Origin: Eubacterium plexicaudatum ASF492 | Lineage (GTDB): Bacteria > Bacillota > Clostridia > Lachnospirales > Lachnospiraceae | Reading direction: 5' to 3' | NCBI RefSeq assembly: GCF_000364225.2 | Contig: NZ_AQFT02000001.1 | Location: 4,111,501-4,175,500 of the forward strand | DNA length: 64,000 nt | Part shown: piece by piece, positions 44,161 to 51,916 of the stretch | Layout of the letters: each line of letters opens with the position of its first letter | Numbering within the stretch: position 1 is the stretch's first letter | Notes under the pieces: generated by a model | The model's input: the letters and a program-made list of their open reading frames with translations, nothing else | What the model was told of the DNA's origin: nothing | Databases searched by the model: none | Position numbers and translations under genes: made by a program

Positions 44161-44968
44161 GACTTTTTTTGAAATGGAGCATACGCCGTTCACCAGGGAT
44201 ATACCGGTGGAGAGGCTTTATACATCGCCAAAGATAGAAAACGCCCTGGGGAGGCTTGTTTATGTTGTGGACCGTCAGATGTTCGCGGTCGTGACGGCGA
44301 ATCCAGGATGCGGCAAGTCCACGCTGATACGGATGCTGGACGGGAGGCTTGGCAGGGAAAAATACCTGCTTTTGTACCTTTCGGATTCGAAATTGACGCC
44401 TCGGTGGCTGTATGCGGGGCTTTTAGGGCAGTTGGGCCTTGAGGCGCATTTTTTCAGCGGAGATTCCAAACGGCTGCTGCAGAAAGAGATCGGGTCAGTC
44501 TGTGCGGAACAGAAAAAGAAAGTTGTCTGCGTGCTGGATGAGGCGCACCTTTTAGGGAAGGACATGCTGGAGGAGCTGCGCTTCCTACTGAATTATAAAT
44601 TTGATTCCAGCAGCCCGATGTCGCTGGTGCTTGTTGGACAGACGGAGCTGTGGGAGCAGAAGCTGAGGCTGCAGGCTTATACAGCCATACGCCAGAGGAT
44701 TGACATGAACATTGTTCTGGGCAGGCTTGACCGTGCAGAGACAGGGAAATATATAGCAGCGCACCTGGCATATGCAGGGGTAAAGCAGGACCTGTTTACC
44801 AGCGGGGCGGAAGACGAGGTATATAAGATCTCAACAGGCATACCAAGGATGATCAACCGCGTCTGTGAAAAGACCCTGCTGTATGCATACCAGCAGCAGA
44901 AACGTTTAGCGGATGAACATATGGTAAGGTTCGTTGCGGACCATGAGATGCTTGGAGGCATGGAATGA
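44152..44968 (+). CDS. AAA+ ATPase, TniB/ExeA-like, copy B
   Basis: 271 aa from ATG 44152, overlapping the integrase stop. MYETFFEMEHTPFTRDIP start; Walker A ANPGCGKSTLIRM; Walker B VVCVLDEAHLL; LVLVGQTELWEQKL; arginine-rich end TGIPRMINRVCEK. The usual partner of TniA-type integrases. Confidence 0.88.
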
Positions 44969-45315
44969 GCGGCGGGCCAGCAGGAGGCATCCTGTTTCTG
45001 TGTACAGGCCCTGCGAAATGGGAGCCGGATGAAAGGAGATGGAGCGGGGAAATAAAAATAACCAGGCGCAGCGTAAGCATGGTGGAGTTTATAATTTATG
45101 GGAGAAGCAGCTGTATGAACGGCATAGTTGGAAAATATATGAGTGGACAGTATATCTGTATTCCTGATATAAACGTGGGATGCCCGCTGAGCAGATTTTC
45201 GGACATATTTTGGAATAAGCAGAGGCTGTCAGCACATATGCAGGAAGCAGATGCAGTAACAACAGCATATGCCCTGAAAGCATTATCTGAATATTTAGGC
45301 ACAGACTGGCTGTAA
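44965..45315 (+). CDS. DUF6618-like small transposon protein, copy B
   Basis: 116 aa; the ATG overlaps the ATPase stop (ATGA). Shares CIPDxxVGCxLSxFSDIFWNxxRL and DAVT with the gene at 35014. The fourth conserved gene of these elements; function unknown. Confidence 0.68.
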   Translation: MSGGPAGGILFLCTGPAKWEPDERRWSGEIKITRRSVSMVEFIIYGRSSCMNGIVGKYMSGQYICIPDINVGCPLSRFSDIFWNKQRLSAHMQEADAVTTAYALKALSEYLGTDWL

Positions 45316-45393
45316 CAGTATTTGACTATTCGCAAAAATGATATTAGGCGAAGTGTGCGGAAAGAACAGACAATTTAAAACAGAAGGCGGGAA

Positions 45394-45426
45394 AAGGCCG
45401 TCCGGAGAGTTCCGGGCGGCCTTGTT
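45394..45426 (+). terminator. GC-rich hairpin near the transposon end
   Basis: AAGGCCGTCCGGA pairs with TCCGGGCGGCCTT (one G-T) around gagt, followed by gttgtg, so it is a terminator-like fold without a full T-tract. The rest of 45316-45759 shows no gene. Confidence 0.5.
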
Positions 45427-45759
45427 GTGTGAATTGTGCAGGAATGAGGAACAATTCTGGGAATGGATCAGAACTGTGGCATCGAGAATTGACAGAAAGT
45501 TCCAGACGGAGGTATGGAAAATGTAGCCTGAATGGTTGATATATGCCAGAAATGAACAGTTGTATATACAATTAGCTGTATGTCAGGAAAATGGGAAAGT
45601 TTGAGACAGTGAATGAGGTTAAATCTGTGACAGCTCATGAAGTTATTAACAACATTTTGTCCCAAAGGTGGGGTGGATTGTTAGGCGAAAATATGATATA
45701 CTCAATTTTAAGGAAATGGCTATGAGCCAATTCCAAATTTGAATTACGGAGGATGGGCT

Positions 45760-46053
45760 ATGAGAATTACTCATAATGATGCAATTAGTCTGGAAAGTGT
45801 TGTTAGAAATGTTTTTTCATGTGACCGCGCTGGTATGGGAGGCTATATTGATGCCGACCATTTTGAGTCAGCTCCTTTTGATGCGGCACTTATTGCACTC
45901 GCTCCGCTGTGGCAAAAAGGCGATCTCCACGAGATAGAGGATTTCCTCTTTAAGTGGGAGCATATACTTCGCAACGATGAAGATGAAAATGCCGACATTC
46001 GATCTTACATTCGGGAGCTTGATGACCTCGTTAATCTTCTTAGTCAGCGATGA
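45760..46053 (+). CDS. Hypothetical protein at the start of the mobilizable transposon
   Basis: 97 aa from ATG 45760 with GGAGG 7 nt upstream. MRITHNDAISLESVVRNVFSCDRAGMGGYIDADHFESAPFDAALIALAPLWQKGD; acidic and helical. Family not recognised. The gene ends just before the relaxase. Confidence 0.55.
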   Translation: MRITHNDAISLESVVRNVFSCDRAGMGGYIDADHFESAPFDAALIALAPLWQKGDLHEIEDFLFKWEHILRNDEDENADIRSYIRELDDLVNLLSQR

Positions 46054-46129
46054 GTTTTGATTGAGAGAAAAAGCAACACACAAATATCATTATTGTGGCG
46101 GTGGGTATTTGCCTACCGTCACTATTTTT

Positions 46130-47557
46130 ATGTGGAGAGGAGGTGCTGCCACGGCCACGACCTACATCCGGCCCTACAAGCAGGCGGCGGGACTGAGCGC
46201 CGTCCAGACGATGGAGGAGCGGTTCGCCTACGGGCTCAATCCCCAAAAGCTGGGGGCCGTGTCCTCCCACCTTTGCGACCCGGCCACAGCCGCCGCCGAG
46301 TTTCTGCTGGTGAAAAGCGAATACCAGGCGGCCACCGCCCGGCCCGTGGAGCGCGGGGCCCTGTTCTTCCAGATACGGCAGGCGTTCCCGCCCGGCGAGG
46401 TCACGGCGGACGAGGCAAACAAGCTGGGCTTTGAAACGGCGATGCGCTGGATGAAAGGCAAGTACCAGTTTTTCGTCTGCACCCATACCGACAAGGGCCA
46501 CATTCACAACCACATCTATTTCAATTCCACGGCCTTTGACTGCTCCCGGAAATTCCATAATTTCCTCGGCTCCAGCTTTGCCCTCCGGCGGCTGTCTGAC
46601 CGGGTATGTCTGGAGCATGATTTGTCCGTGATACAAAATCCCAAACAGCACAGCAAGGGCCGTTTCCTCCACTATGGCCAGTGGATAGGCGACAAGCCGC
46701 CCTCCGCTCAACAGCGGGTGCGGCTGGCAATCATCGCGGCCCTTGAAAAAAAGCCCGCCGACTTTGCCGCGTTCCTCCGGCTGATGGAAGAGTCCGGCTT
46801 TGCCGTCAAGCGCGGGCGGGGCGGCGTGGTGTCGTTCCTCGCGCCGGGGCAGAACAAGTACACCCGGCTCCGGGCATCCACCCTCGGCGCGGGCTTTGAC
46901 CCCGAGGACATCCGGGCGGTTATCGCCGGGGAGCGGCCCCTCCCGGAGCTCCCCAAGGACGCGCCGCCCCCGATCCGGCAGGTGGGGCTTATCATTGACA
47001 TTCAACAGCGCATGGCCGAGGGCAAGGGCCCGGCTTATGAACGCTGGGCGAAAGTCTACAACCTAAAGCAGATGGCCGCCGCCCTCCAGTTTCTGCAGGA
47101 GAACAATCTCACCGACTATGACGCGCTGGCGGCAAAGACCACGGCGGCGGTTGACCGGGCCCACGCGCTGGCCGGGGAGCTCCAGACCACCGAGGCCGCC
47201 CTCTCCAAAGTCTCCGGGCTGATGGGGGCCGTGGTGGACTATGCCAAGGCCCGGCCCGTGTTTGACGGCTACAAGGCGGCCCGGTACTCGAAAAAGTATT
47301 TGGTCGAGCACGAGGCGGAGCTTGCCACCTACCGGGCGGCCCGGGCCGCTATGAATGAATTGTTAGGCGGTGAAAAGCTCCCCAAAATGGACGCGCTGAA
47401 AAAACAGCGGCGGGAGCTGGCGGATAAGAAAAAGGCCCTCTATGCCGAGTATCGGCAAGCCCAGCGGGATATGCGGGAGGCCGTGGCGGTCAAGGCCAAC
47501 ATCGACCATCTGCTCGGCCTTACGAACGGGCGCACCGATAAGGAACAGACGCGATAG
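46130..47557 (+). CDS. MOB relaxase (MobA-type)
   Basis: 475 aa from ATG 46130. The HUH motif lies in THTDKGHIHNHIYFNSTAFD; the N-terminal region ATTYIRPYKQAAGLSAVQTMEERFAYGLNPQK is that of transposon relaxases, and the C-terminal half is coiled coil. Relaxases nick oriT and lead strand transfer. The usual start would be at 46151, where GAGGAGGTG sits 6 nt upstream, but the codon there is ACG; ATG 46130 is in frame. GC is well above its neighbours. Confidence 0.85.
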   Translation: MWRGGAATATTYIRPYKQAAGLSAVQTMEERFAYGLNPQKLGAVSSHLCDPATAAAEFLLVKSEYQAATARPVERGALFFQIRQAFPPGEVTADEANKLGFETAMRWMKGKYQFFVCTHTDKGHIHNHIYFNSTAFDCSRKFHNFLGSSFALRRLSDRVCLEHDLSVIQNPKQHSKGRFLHYGQWIGDKPPSAQQRVRLAIIAALEKKPADFAAFLRLMEESGFAVKRGRGGVVSFLAPGQNKYTRLRASTLGAGFDPEDIRAVIAGERPLPELPKDAPPPIRQVGLIIDIQQRMAEGKGPAYERWAKVYNLKQMAAALQFLQENNLTDYDALAAKTTAAVDRAHALAGELQTTEAALSKVSGLMGAVVDYAKARPVFDGYKAARYSKKYLVEHEAELATYRAARAAMNELLGGEKLPKMDALKKQRRELADKKKALYAEYRQAQRDMREAVAVKANIDHLLGLTNGRTDKEQTR

Positions 47558-47576
47558 CGGCGGTGACGCAGCCAAC

Positions 47577-47603
47577 CTCTTTGGGACATTTTGTCCCAAA
47601 GAG
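47577..47603. repeat. Perfect 12-bp palindromic hairpin
   Basis: CTCTTTGGGACA (47577-47588), loop ttt, then TGTCCCAAAGAG. Related half or full forms occur at 45658, 50572-50590, 51429 and 51824 in the same transposon. It lies 19 nt after the relaxase stop. Confidence 0.6.
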
Positions 47604-47743
47604 CCGGGTTTGGGGAGGCTCCCCAACAAGCATTTTTGCGGGCCTGCGGCCCAGTAAAAATTTCGGAGTGTGGCCACACCCGAATTGCTTGCCATTTCGT
47701 GCGCTTCCGCTACATGGCGCAAAAAAACGAAGGTCACGCTTTC

Positions 47744-48106
47744 TTACGCATCCTCCGTTTCTCTGGCTTTCTTAATGCCCTCGGCTGTGGCTTCTATCAC
47801 GACAAGCTCTTTTTCACTCATAGAATTTAGGAGCACATCAATGTGTTTTCTGCAAGAACTTGTCTGCGCCCCTCCGTCCGCATGAATAAACTGGTCAACT
47901 GAAATGTCAAACATAGTAATGAGTTTAACAAAAAGGTCAAAGCTGGGATATTGGCCCTTGTTCTCAATATTCCTAATGGTACGGGAGTCACGGTCTACTA
48001 ATTCCGCAACATAGGCTTGTGTCCAACCCTTTTCTTCTCTGGCTCTTTTGAGCGCCAGCCCGAGGCCGTGAAAGTCAAACCTTCTTTCATTTTGGTTCAT
48101 TCTCAT
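47744..48106 (-). CDS. XRE-family transcriptional regulator
   Basis: 120 aa. Helix-turn-helix LGLALKRAREEKGWTQAYVAELVDRDSRTIRNIENKGQYPSFDLFVKLITMFDISVDQFI, then a short tail (NSMSEKELVVIEATAEGI). Divergent from the XRE gene at 48286, with which it shares a ~180-bp promoter region; it is likely to repress one or both directions. Confidence 0.85.
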   Translation of the reverse strand: MRMNQNERRFDFHGLGLALKRAREEKGWTQAYVAELVDRDSRTIRNIENKGQYPSFDLFVKLITMFDISVDQFIHADGGAQTSSCRKHIDVLLNSMSEKELVVIEATAEGIKKARETEDA

Positions 48107-48285
48107 ATCACCCTATATCATTCTACATTTCGTGTTAGATTATGAGAATGTAATGAAATTTGATGTAAAGTAGTATTTTATTTCGTGTTGCTTGCAAGTT
48201 AACTTTTCTGAGTTATAATTAAACAATAGCTCGATTGTCTATTATCACGCAGGTATGATAATCTTATAAATAGATGGAGGACAAT

Positions 48286-48519
48286 ATGAAAATTAGTCAG
48301 ATAATTAAAGAAAAGCGAAAGCACTTGGGGTTAACGCAAGAAAATATTGCGGAGTATTTGGGTGTTTCAATACCCGCAGTTAGTAAATGGGAGAACGGAA
48401 CAACTTATCCAGACATTACACTTCTCCCCGGCTTGGCCAGATTGTTAAAGACAGATTTGAATACGCTCATGTCCTTTAATGAGGAAATGTCTGAAGTGGA
48501 GATCAAAATGTTGTTATGA
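48286..48519 (+). CDS. XRE-type helix-turn-helix protein
   Basis: 77 aa from ATG 48286 (GGAGG 7 nt upstream). ISQIIKEKRKHLGLTQENIAEYLGVSIPAVSKWENGTTYPDITLLPGLARLLKTDLNTLMSF is a complete HTH. It ends in ATGA overlapping the next frame. In related proteins the HTH and the following helical-repeat part form one chain, so a one-base change at the junction is possible. Confidence 0.8.
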   Translation: MKISQIIKEKRKHLGLTQENIAEYLGVSIPAVSKWENGTTYPDITLLPGLARLLKTDLNTLMSFNEEMSEVEIKMLL

Positions 48520-49340
48520 AAGTTCAATCCATCATTCAGGAAGATGGGTTTGAAGATGGTTTTCAATTCGCTTTAGATCAAGTTAGGGCATTTCCAACTT
48601 GTGAAAATTTAATTTATTCGTTGGGTGTTTTTTTACAACCCTCTTTAGGATTGCAGTCAGTGGAGCATCAAAGTAAATATCGTGAAGAACTTGCTAAACT
48701 GTATTTTAGGATACGCAATAGCGAAAATATTGAAATAAAAAAAGAAGCAATTTCTTTTTTGTTCTATCTGCATTGTGAAAAAGAAGAATATGAAAAAGCT
48801 GCCACATTACTAAATGATTATCCCGCTGATACAAAGTTAATGATGGCATATCTACATCAACAAAAAAAGGAATATGAACCTGCGTGTGTTTTATTAGAGC
48901 ATCGAATGTTGGAAATCGCAGTTGAAATGCAATCCATACTAATAGCTTTAACCCAGGTTTCTTTGTCTGAAAACCGGGGAGACGATGCCGAGGAATTGGC
49001 TTGCATCCAAGAACAGTTGGCAAAGCAATTTGGCATTTTAGAATGTACCGCATATACAGCTAAACTTGAATGTGCAATAAATAAAAAAGATGCGGAGTAC
49101 TGCACAAAAATACTATCTTTACTCCTTGCTTCTATGGAGGGAAAGACGGATATTTCATCGAATATTTTATACAAGCATTTGAATTTATCCGATGATAACA
49201 TGGAAAATCTGCCACGGCAGCTTTTATCATCAATGATTGAGCAGTTAAAATCTGAATTACACGATGAAACATCGTTTTTGAAAGAAAATTCCGAATTTCA
49301 ATCGCTCTTGCGGAGATACAGAGAATATTTGGAGAGGTAG
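48516..49340 (+). CDS. TPR-like helical-repeat protein
   Basis: 274 aa. Alpha-helical throughout, with repeat-like units (YEKAATLLNDYP, YEPACVLLEHRMLEI, DAEELACIQEQLAKQ). Overlaps the HTH gene by 4 nt; it could be a separate coupled protein or the second half of a HTH-TPR regulator. Such regulators often sense a peptide or cell-wall signal; nothing in the sequence proves it. Confidence 0.65.
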   Translation: MKVQSIIQEDGFEDGFQFALDQVRAFPTCENLIYSLGVFLQPSLGLQSVEHQSKYREELAKLYFRIRNSENIEIKKEAISFLFYLHCEKEEYEKAATLLNDYPADTKLMMAYLHQQKKEYEPACVLLEHRMLEIAVEMQSILIALTQVSLSENRGDDAEELACIQEQLAKQFGILECTAYTAKLECAINKKDAEYCTKILSLLLASMEGKTDISSNILYKHLNLSDDNMENLPRQLLSSMIEQLKSELHDETSFLKENSEFQSLLRRYREYLER

Positions 49341-49343
49341 TTT

Positions 49344-50183
49344 ATGCTTAAATTTATTTCAAAATTACAATGGTTGTTTTGGGTTGGGTTTTTAGGCGTT
49401 TTTTTTGATAACCAGTACCTAACTCTATTCTTCTTGTTCGGATTGTGTGGCTTTGCAAATGTATTTTCTCCCATGCGTAACAACATTCAAAATTTAATGT
49501 TTCTCGGTCAAAATTTATGGATGCTTGTTGGAATACTTATTGCACATTTTAGACATGGCTTTAAGCTCCCGGATAAAAACTCATATAAACCGCAAGTACA
49601 GTATTCACTCCCGTTTGATGGTGAGTGGTATATTGCAAACGGAGGGGTTGATAAAGAAACTTCACATTCTTGGTTTCTTCCGTCCCAGCGGTATGCTTAT
49701 GATTTTTTTATTATGAACAACGAAGAAACCACTTTTTCGGGAGAAAGAGAACAATTAGAAAATTACTTCTGCTTTGCAGAAAATGTTTTGGCTCCGGCAG
49801 ATGGTGTTGTCATTTCTGCGGTCAGTCACTTTCCAAATACCCCTATTATCGCAGAGGGACAGGTCGATTGTACCGCATCGGATGTGCGAGGAAACCATAT
49901 CATTATTCGTCACAGCAAGCATGAATATAGCATGATAGCACATCTTCTTCCAGAAAGTATCTGTGTGAAAAAAGGAGATAGTGTCAGTAGGGGGCAAGTA
50001 ATTGCAAAATGCGGAAATAGCGGAAATACAAGTGAACCGCATATTCATTTTCAAATTCAATATGGAAAGAGCTTTGCAATATCAGCAGGATTACCAGTCC
50101 TCTTTGCTCATATTATTGTTGACGGAAAGAAAACGCCGCAAGGATTTATTACAAATGGTCATTATGTTAAAATGATGATTTAA
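49344..50183 (+). CDS. M23-type metallopeptidase, membrane-anchored
   Basis: 279 aa. Two to three N-terminal hydrophobic segments (LQWLFWVGFLGVFF, LTLFFLFGLCGFANVF, LMFLGQNLWMLVGILIAH) are followed by an M23 fold: LAPADGVVISA, GNHIIIRHSKHEYSMIAHLLPESICVKKGDSVSRGQVIAKCGNSGNTSEPHIHFQI. HIHF and the H in MIAHL are present; the first classical HxxxD is QRYAYD, so one metal ligand differs. GGAGAGG upstream. Probably cuts peptidoglycan or a surface peptide. Confidence 0.75.
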   Translation: MLKFISKLQWLFWVGFLGVFFDNQYLTLFFLFGLCGFANVFSPMRNNIQNLMFLGQNLWMLVGILIAHFRHGFKLPDKNSYKPQVQYSLPFDGEWYIANGGVDKETSHSWFLPSQRYAYDFFIMNNEETTFSGEREQLENYFCFAENVLAPADGVVISAVSHFPNTPIIAEGQVDCTASDVRGNHIIIRHSKHEYSMIAHLLPESICVKKGDSVSRGQVIAKCGNSGNTSEPHIHFQIQYGKSFAISAGLPVLFAHIIVDGKKTPQGFITNGHYVKMMI

Positions 50184-50684
50184 TCTAACCTTACATTTAA
50201 GATTAGCCGCCCAACGGAAATAAAAAAAACCGTTGTTTCGGCGGCTGAATATCCATGCGCCAAAACAAAATACAGTAGCCTTACGGCGGTTTTGAAATAA
50301 GAAATTTCAGACCGCCGTTTTCTTTTGAAAAATAAGAATACGGAGGGTGTATTAAAGTCACCCATTTTTAAGGACACGGCGGTATCCGGGAGGTATCGTT
50401 GTGTCCTTTTTTATCTGCACTCAACTTAATTTGTTAAAAAAAGTTTAGCCCCTCCACCGGGTTACTCTGGCCATCAACACGAAATTTGTAAGTACATAAA
50501 GAACTGCATCATTTCATGCGCCCGCACAGTACAACGCTGTGCGGGCGTTGTCGTTTCTTGTCGGCTCCACTTTGGGACAAACAGTCCCAAGGTGCGGGGC
50601 GGCTCCCCCGGGTGTCGCTCCCCGCCGCCCTCCATATCGTTTCCCGGAAACCCAACCACAAAAAACGATATGGAGGTACATACA
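50184..50684. other. Intergenic region with terminators
   Basis: No gene seen. A terminator (ACGGCGGT...ACCGCCGT, then TTTTCTTTT) lies at 50283-50326; AGGACAC/GTGTCCT plus T-tract at 50371-50412; GCCCGCACAG/CTGTGCGGGC at 50520-50546 (stem 10 bp); TTGGGAC/GTCCCAA at 50572-50590. These close the XRE-peptidase unit and precede the sigma gene. Confidence 0.6.
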
Positions 50685-51107
50685 ATGACTATCATCAACT
50701 TGCGCGACTTTTACTACTGGTACACCCAGGATGAATATATGGAAGTTTCTGACGATGTGGCCGAGACGCTCCGGGCCAGCGTCCGCTATGAGGCGGCCTA
50801 TACCGAGCGGGCCCGCTACAACAAGGCGTACTATTCCTTGGATGCGGATGACGGCATCGAGTATTCCGCCTGCCTGCACGAGCTCACCCCGGACGAGGTT
50901 CTGGAGCTCAAGGAGCGGTTCTGCCGTCTGTGGAACGCGCTGAACAGCCTGCCGGAAACCCAGGGCCGGAGGGTGGATGCTCACTTTATCCTTGGCATGA
51001 CCTACCGGGAGATTGTCAAAGCCGAGGGCGTGGATAAGAGTGCGGTGCGGCGCTCCGTTCTCAGCGGCATCGCACAGATGAAAAAATATTTGAGAAAAAA
51101 TCCGTGA
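50685..51107 (+). CDS. Sigma-70-like regulator of the mobilizable transposon
   Basis: 140 aa from ATG 50685 (TGGAGG 8 nt upstream). The C-terminal helix-turn-helix is FILGMTYREIVKAEGVDKSAVRRSVLSGIAQMKKYL. MTIINLRDFYYWYTQDEYMEVSDDVAETLRAS is the conserved beginning in transposon sigma-like genes. Probably governs transfer or excision genes. Confidence 0.8.
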   Translation: MTIINLRDFYYWYTQDEYMEVSDDVAETLRASVRYEAAYTERARYNKAYYSLDADDGIEYSACLHELTPDEVLELKERFCRLWNALNSLPETQGRRVDAHFILGMTYREIVKAEGVDKSAVRRSVLSGIAQMKKYLRKNP

Positions 51108-51533
51108 TTGCCGTCTCCATTTGCTCCATTTTTCTGGTGGTATATGAGAGGAAGTTTTTTCTTCTCCACAACTGAATAGCGGGCGGCCCTGGGTGAACGC
51201 GGGGAGCCGGGCGGCGGGTGCGCTGTGACTTCTCCCACGGGAGGACGAGCGACCAACATCACCGCCGCAAGTGGGGAGTTTGCCAGCCCCACGGCCACGA
51301 TCCGCGAGGGACAAGCTGGCCGCTTGCCGCTCGGGGCCGCCGCACAAAACAAGGGAACGCCGGGCCGCTAACTGCTGTCTTTTGACGGGCCGAACATACG
51401 GGCCCGGCGTTTCCTCTTTCAAACAAGTTTGAGACAATTTGTCCCGAGGTGGGGACAGGCCAAAGGGCAGCACTTTCGCGGTGCTGTCCTTTCGCGTTTC
51501 CCCACAACCCAAAACGCAAAAGGAGGTTTTACC
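51108..51533. other. GC-rich intergenic region
   Basis: No gene seen on the + strand. A long - strand frame across 50514-51854 covers it, but it also runs through two real genes and looks like an antisense artefact. Inverted CGCCGGGCC...GGGCCCGGCG near 51358-51411 and a GAGACAATTTGTCCCGAG palindrome near 51429 are present. Confidence 0.45.
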
Positions 51534-51800
51534 GTGAAACTGACCGCACAAGAGCTGGAACAAATGAAAAGCGTGGACATCGGCGCGGTGAGCGCGGATG
51601 CGCTGGCTGACGTGAGCGGTATGGCCTTTGACCGCACCCTCCCCCGGGAGGAACGGCTGGCCCGGTTCGTGAAACGGGCCGTCAATCCCTACTGCTTTAG
51701 CGTGGGCGGCGTGGGCGTGAAAATCGAGTTTGCCGAGGGCGGCCCCTCCCTCCAGGAGACGCTGGCGGCCTTTCTTATCCGGCAAAAGAGCGGGCTGTGA
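51534..51800 (+). CDS. DUF6870-like small protein
   Basis: 88 aa from a GTG with AAGGAGG 8 nt upstream. MKLTAQELEQMKSVDIGAVSADALADVSGMAFDRTLPREERLARFVKRAVNPYCFSVGGVGVKIEFA. A small conserved protein of serine-recombinase transposons in Clostridia; function unknown. Confidence 0.7.
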   Translation: MKLTAQELEQMKSVDIGAVSADALADVSGMAFDRTLPREERLARFVKRAVNPYCFSVGGVGVKIEFAEGGPSLQETLAAFLIRQKSGL

Positions 51801-51856
51801 CTGCTGTTGCGGCCCGTTCCTACTTCGAGACAAAATGTCCCGAGGCATCGGCATCC

Positions 51857-51885
51857 TTGCTGATACCCCGGAACAGAGTTATAAT
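51857..51885 (+). promoter_or_regulatory. Sigma-A promoter for the serine recombinase
   Basis: TTGCTG (51857-51862), 17-nt spacer, TATAAT (51880-51885), 32 nt before the ATG at 51917. Confidence 0.7.
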
Positions 51886-51916
51886 ATAAGTGTAATGTGA
51901 TAGGGAAGGAGGAACA

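Larger units (their letters stand above)
42019..45632 (+). mobile_element. TniA/TniB-like four-gene transposon, copy B
   Basis: Terminal inverted repeats TGTCACAGAATTAACC (42019-42034) and TGTCACAGATTTAACC (complement ending at 45632). GAAAGTTCCAGA occurs near both ends. The gene order is DUF6431-like, integrase, ATPase, DUF6618-like, as in copy A, but the proteins are only distantly alike. No matching target duplication is seen outside the repeats, so flanking DNA may have rearranged. Confidence 0.75.

Noticed and set aside
42019-45632. Clear target duplication for the second TniA/TniB-like transposon
   Set aside because: The bases outside the two terminal repeats (TTGAT and GCTCA) do not match, so no duplication can be claimed.
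46040-47005. 321-codon - strand frame
   Set aside because: Antisense to the relaxase, which has the HUH motif and family-wide similarity. High GC makes such open frames common.
50514-51854. Long - strand frame (446 codons) in the mobilizable transposon
   Set aside because: It is antisense to the sigma-like gene and the DUF6870-like gene, both with good ribosome sites, and its composition is that of a GC-rich shadow frame with no domain.
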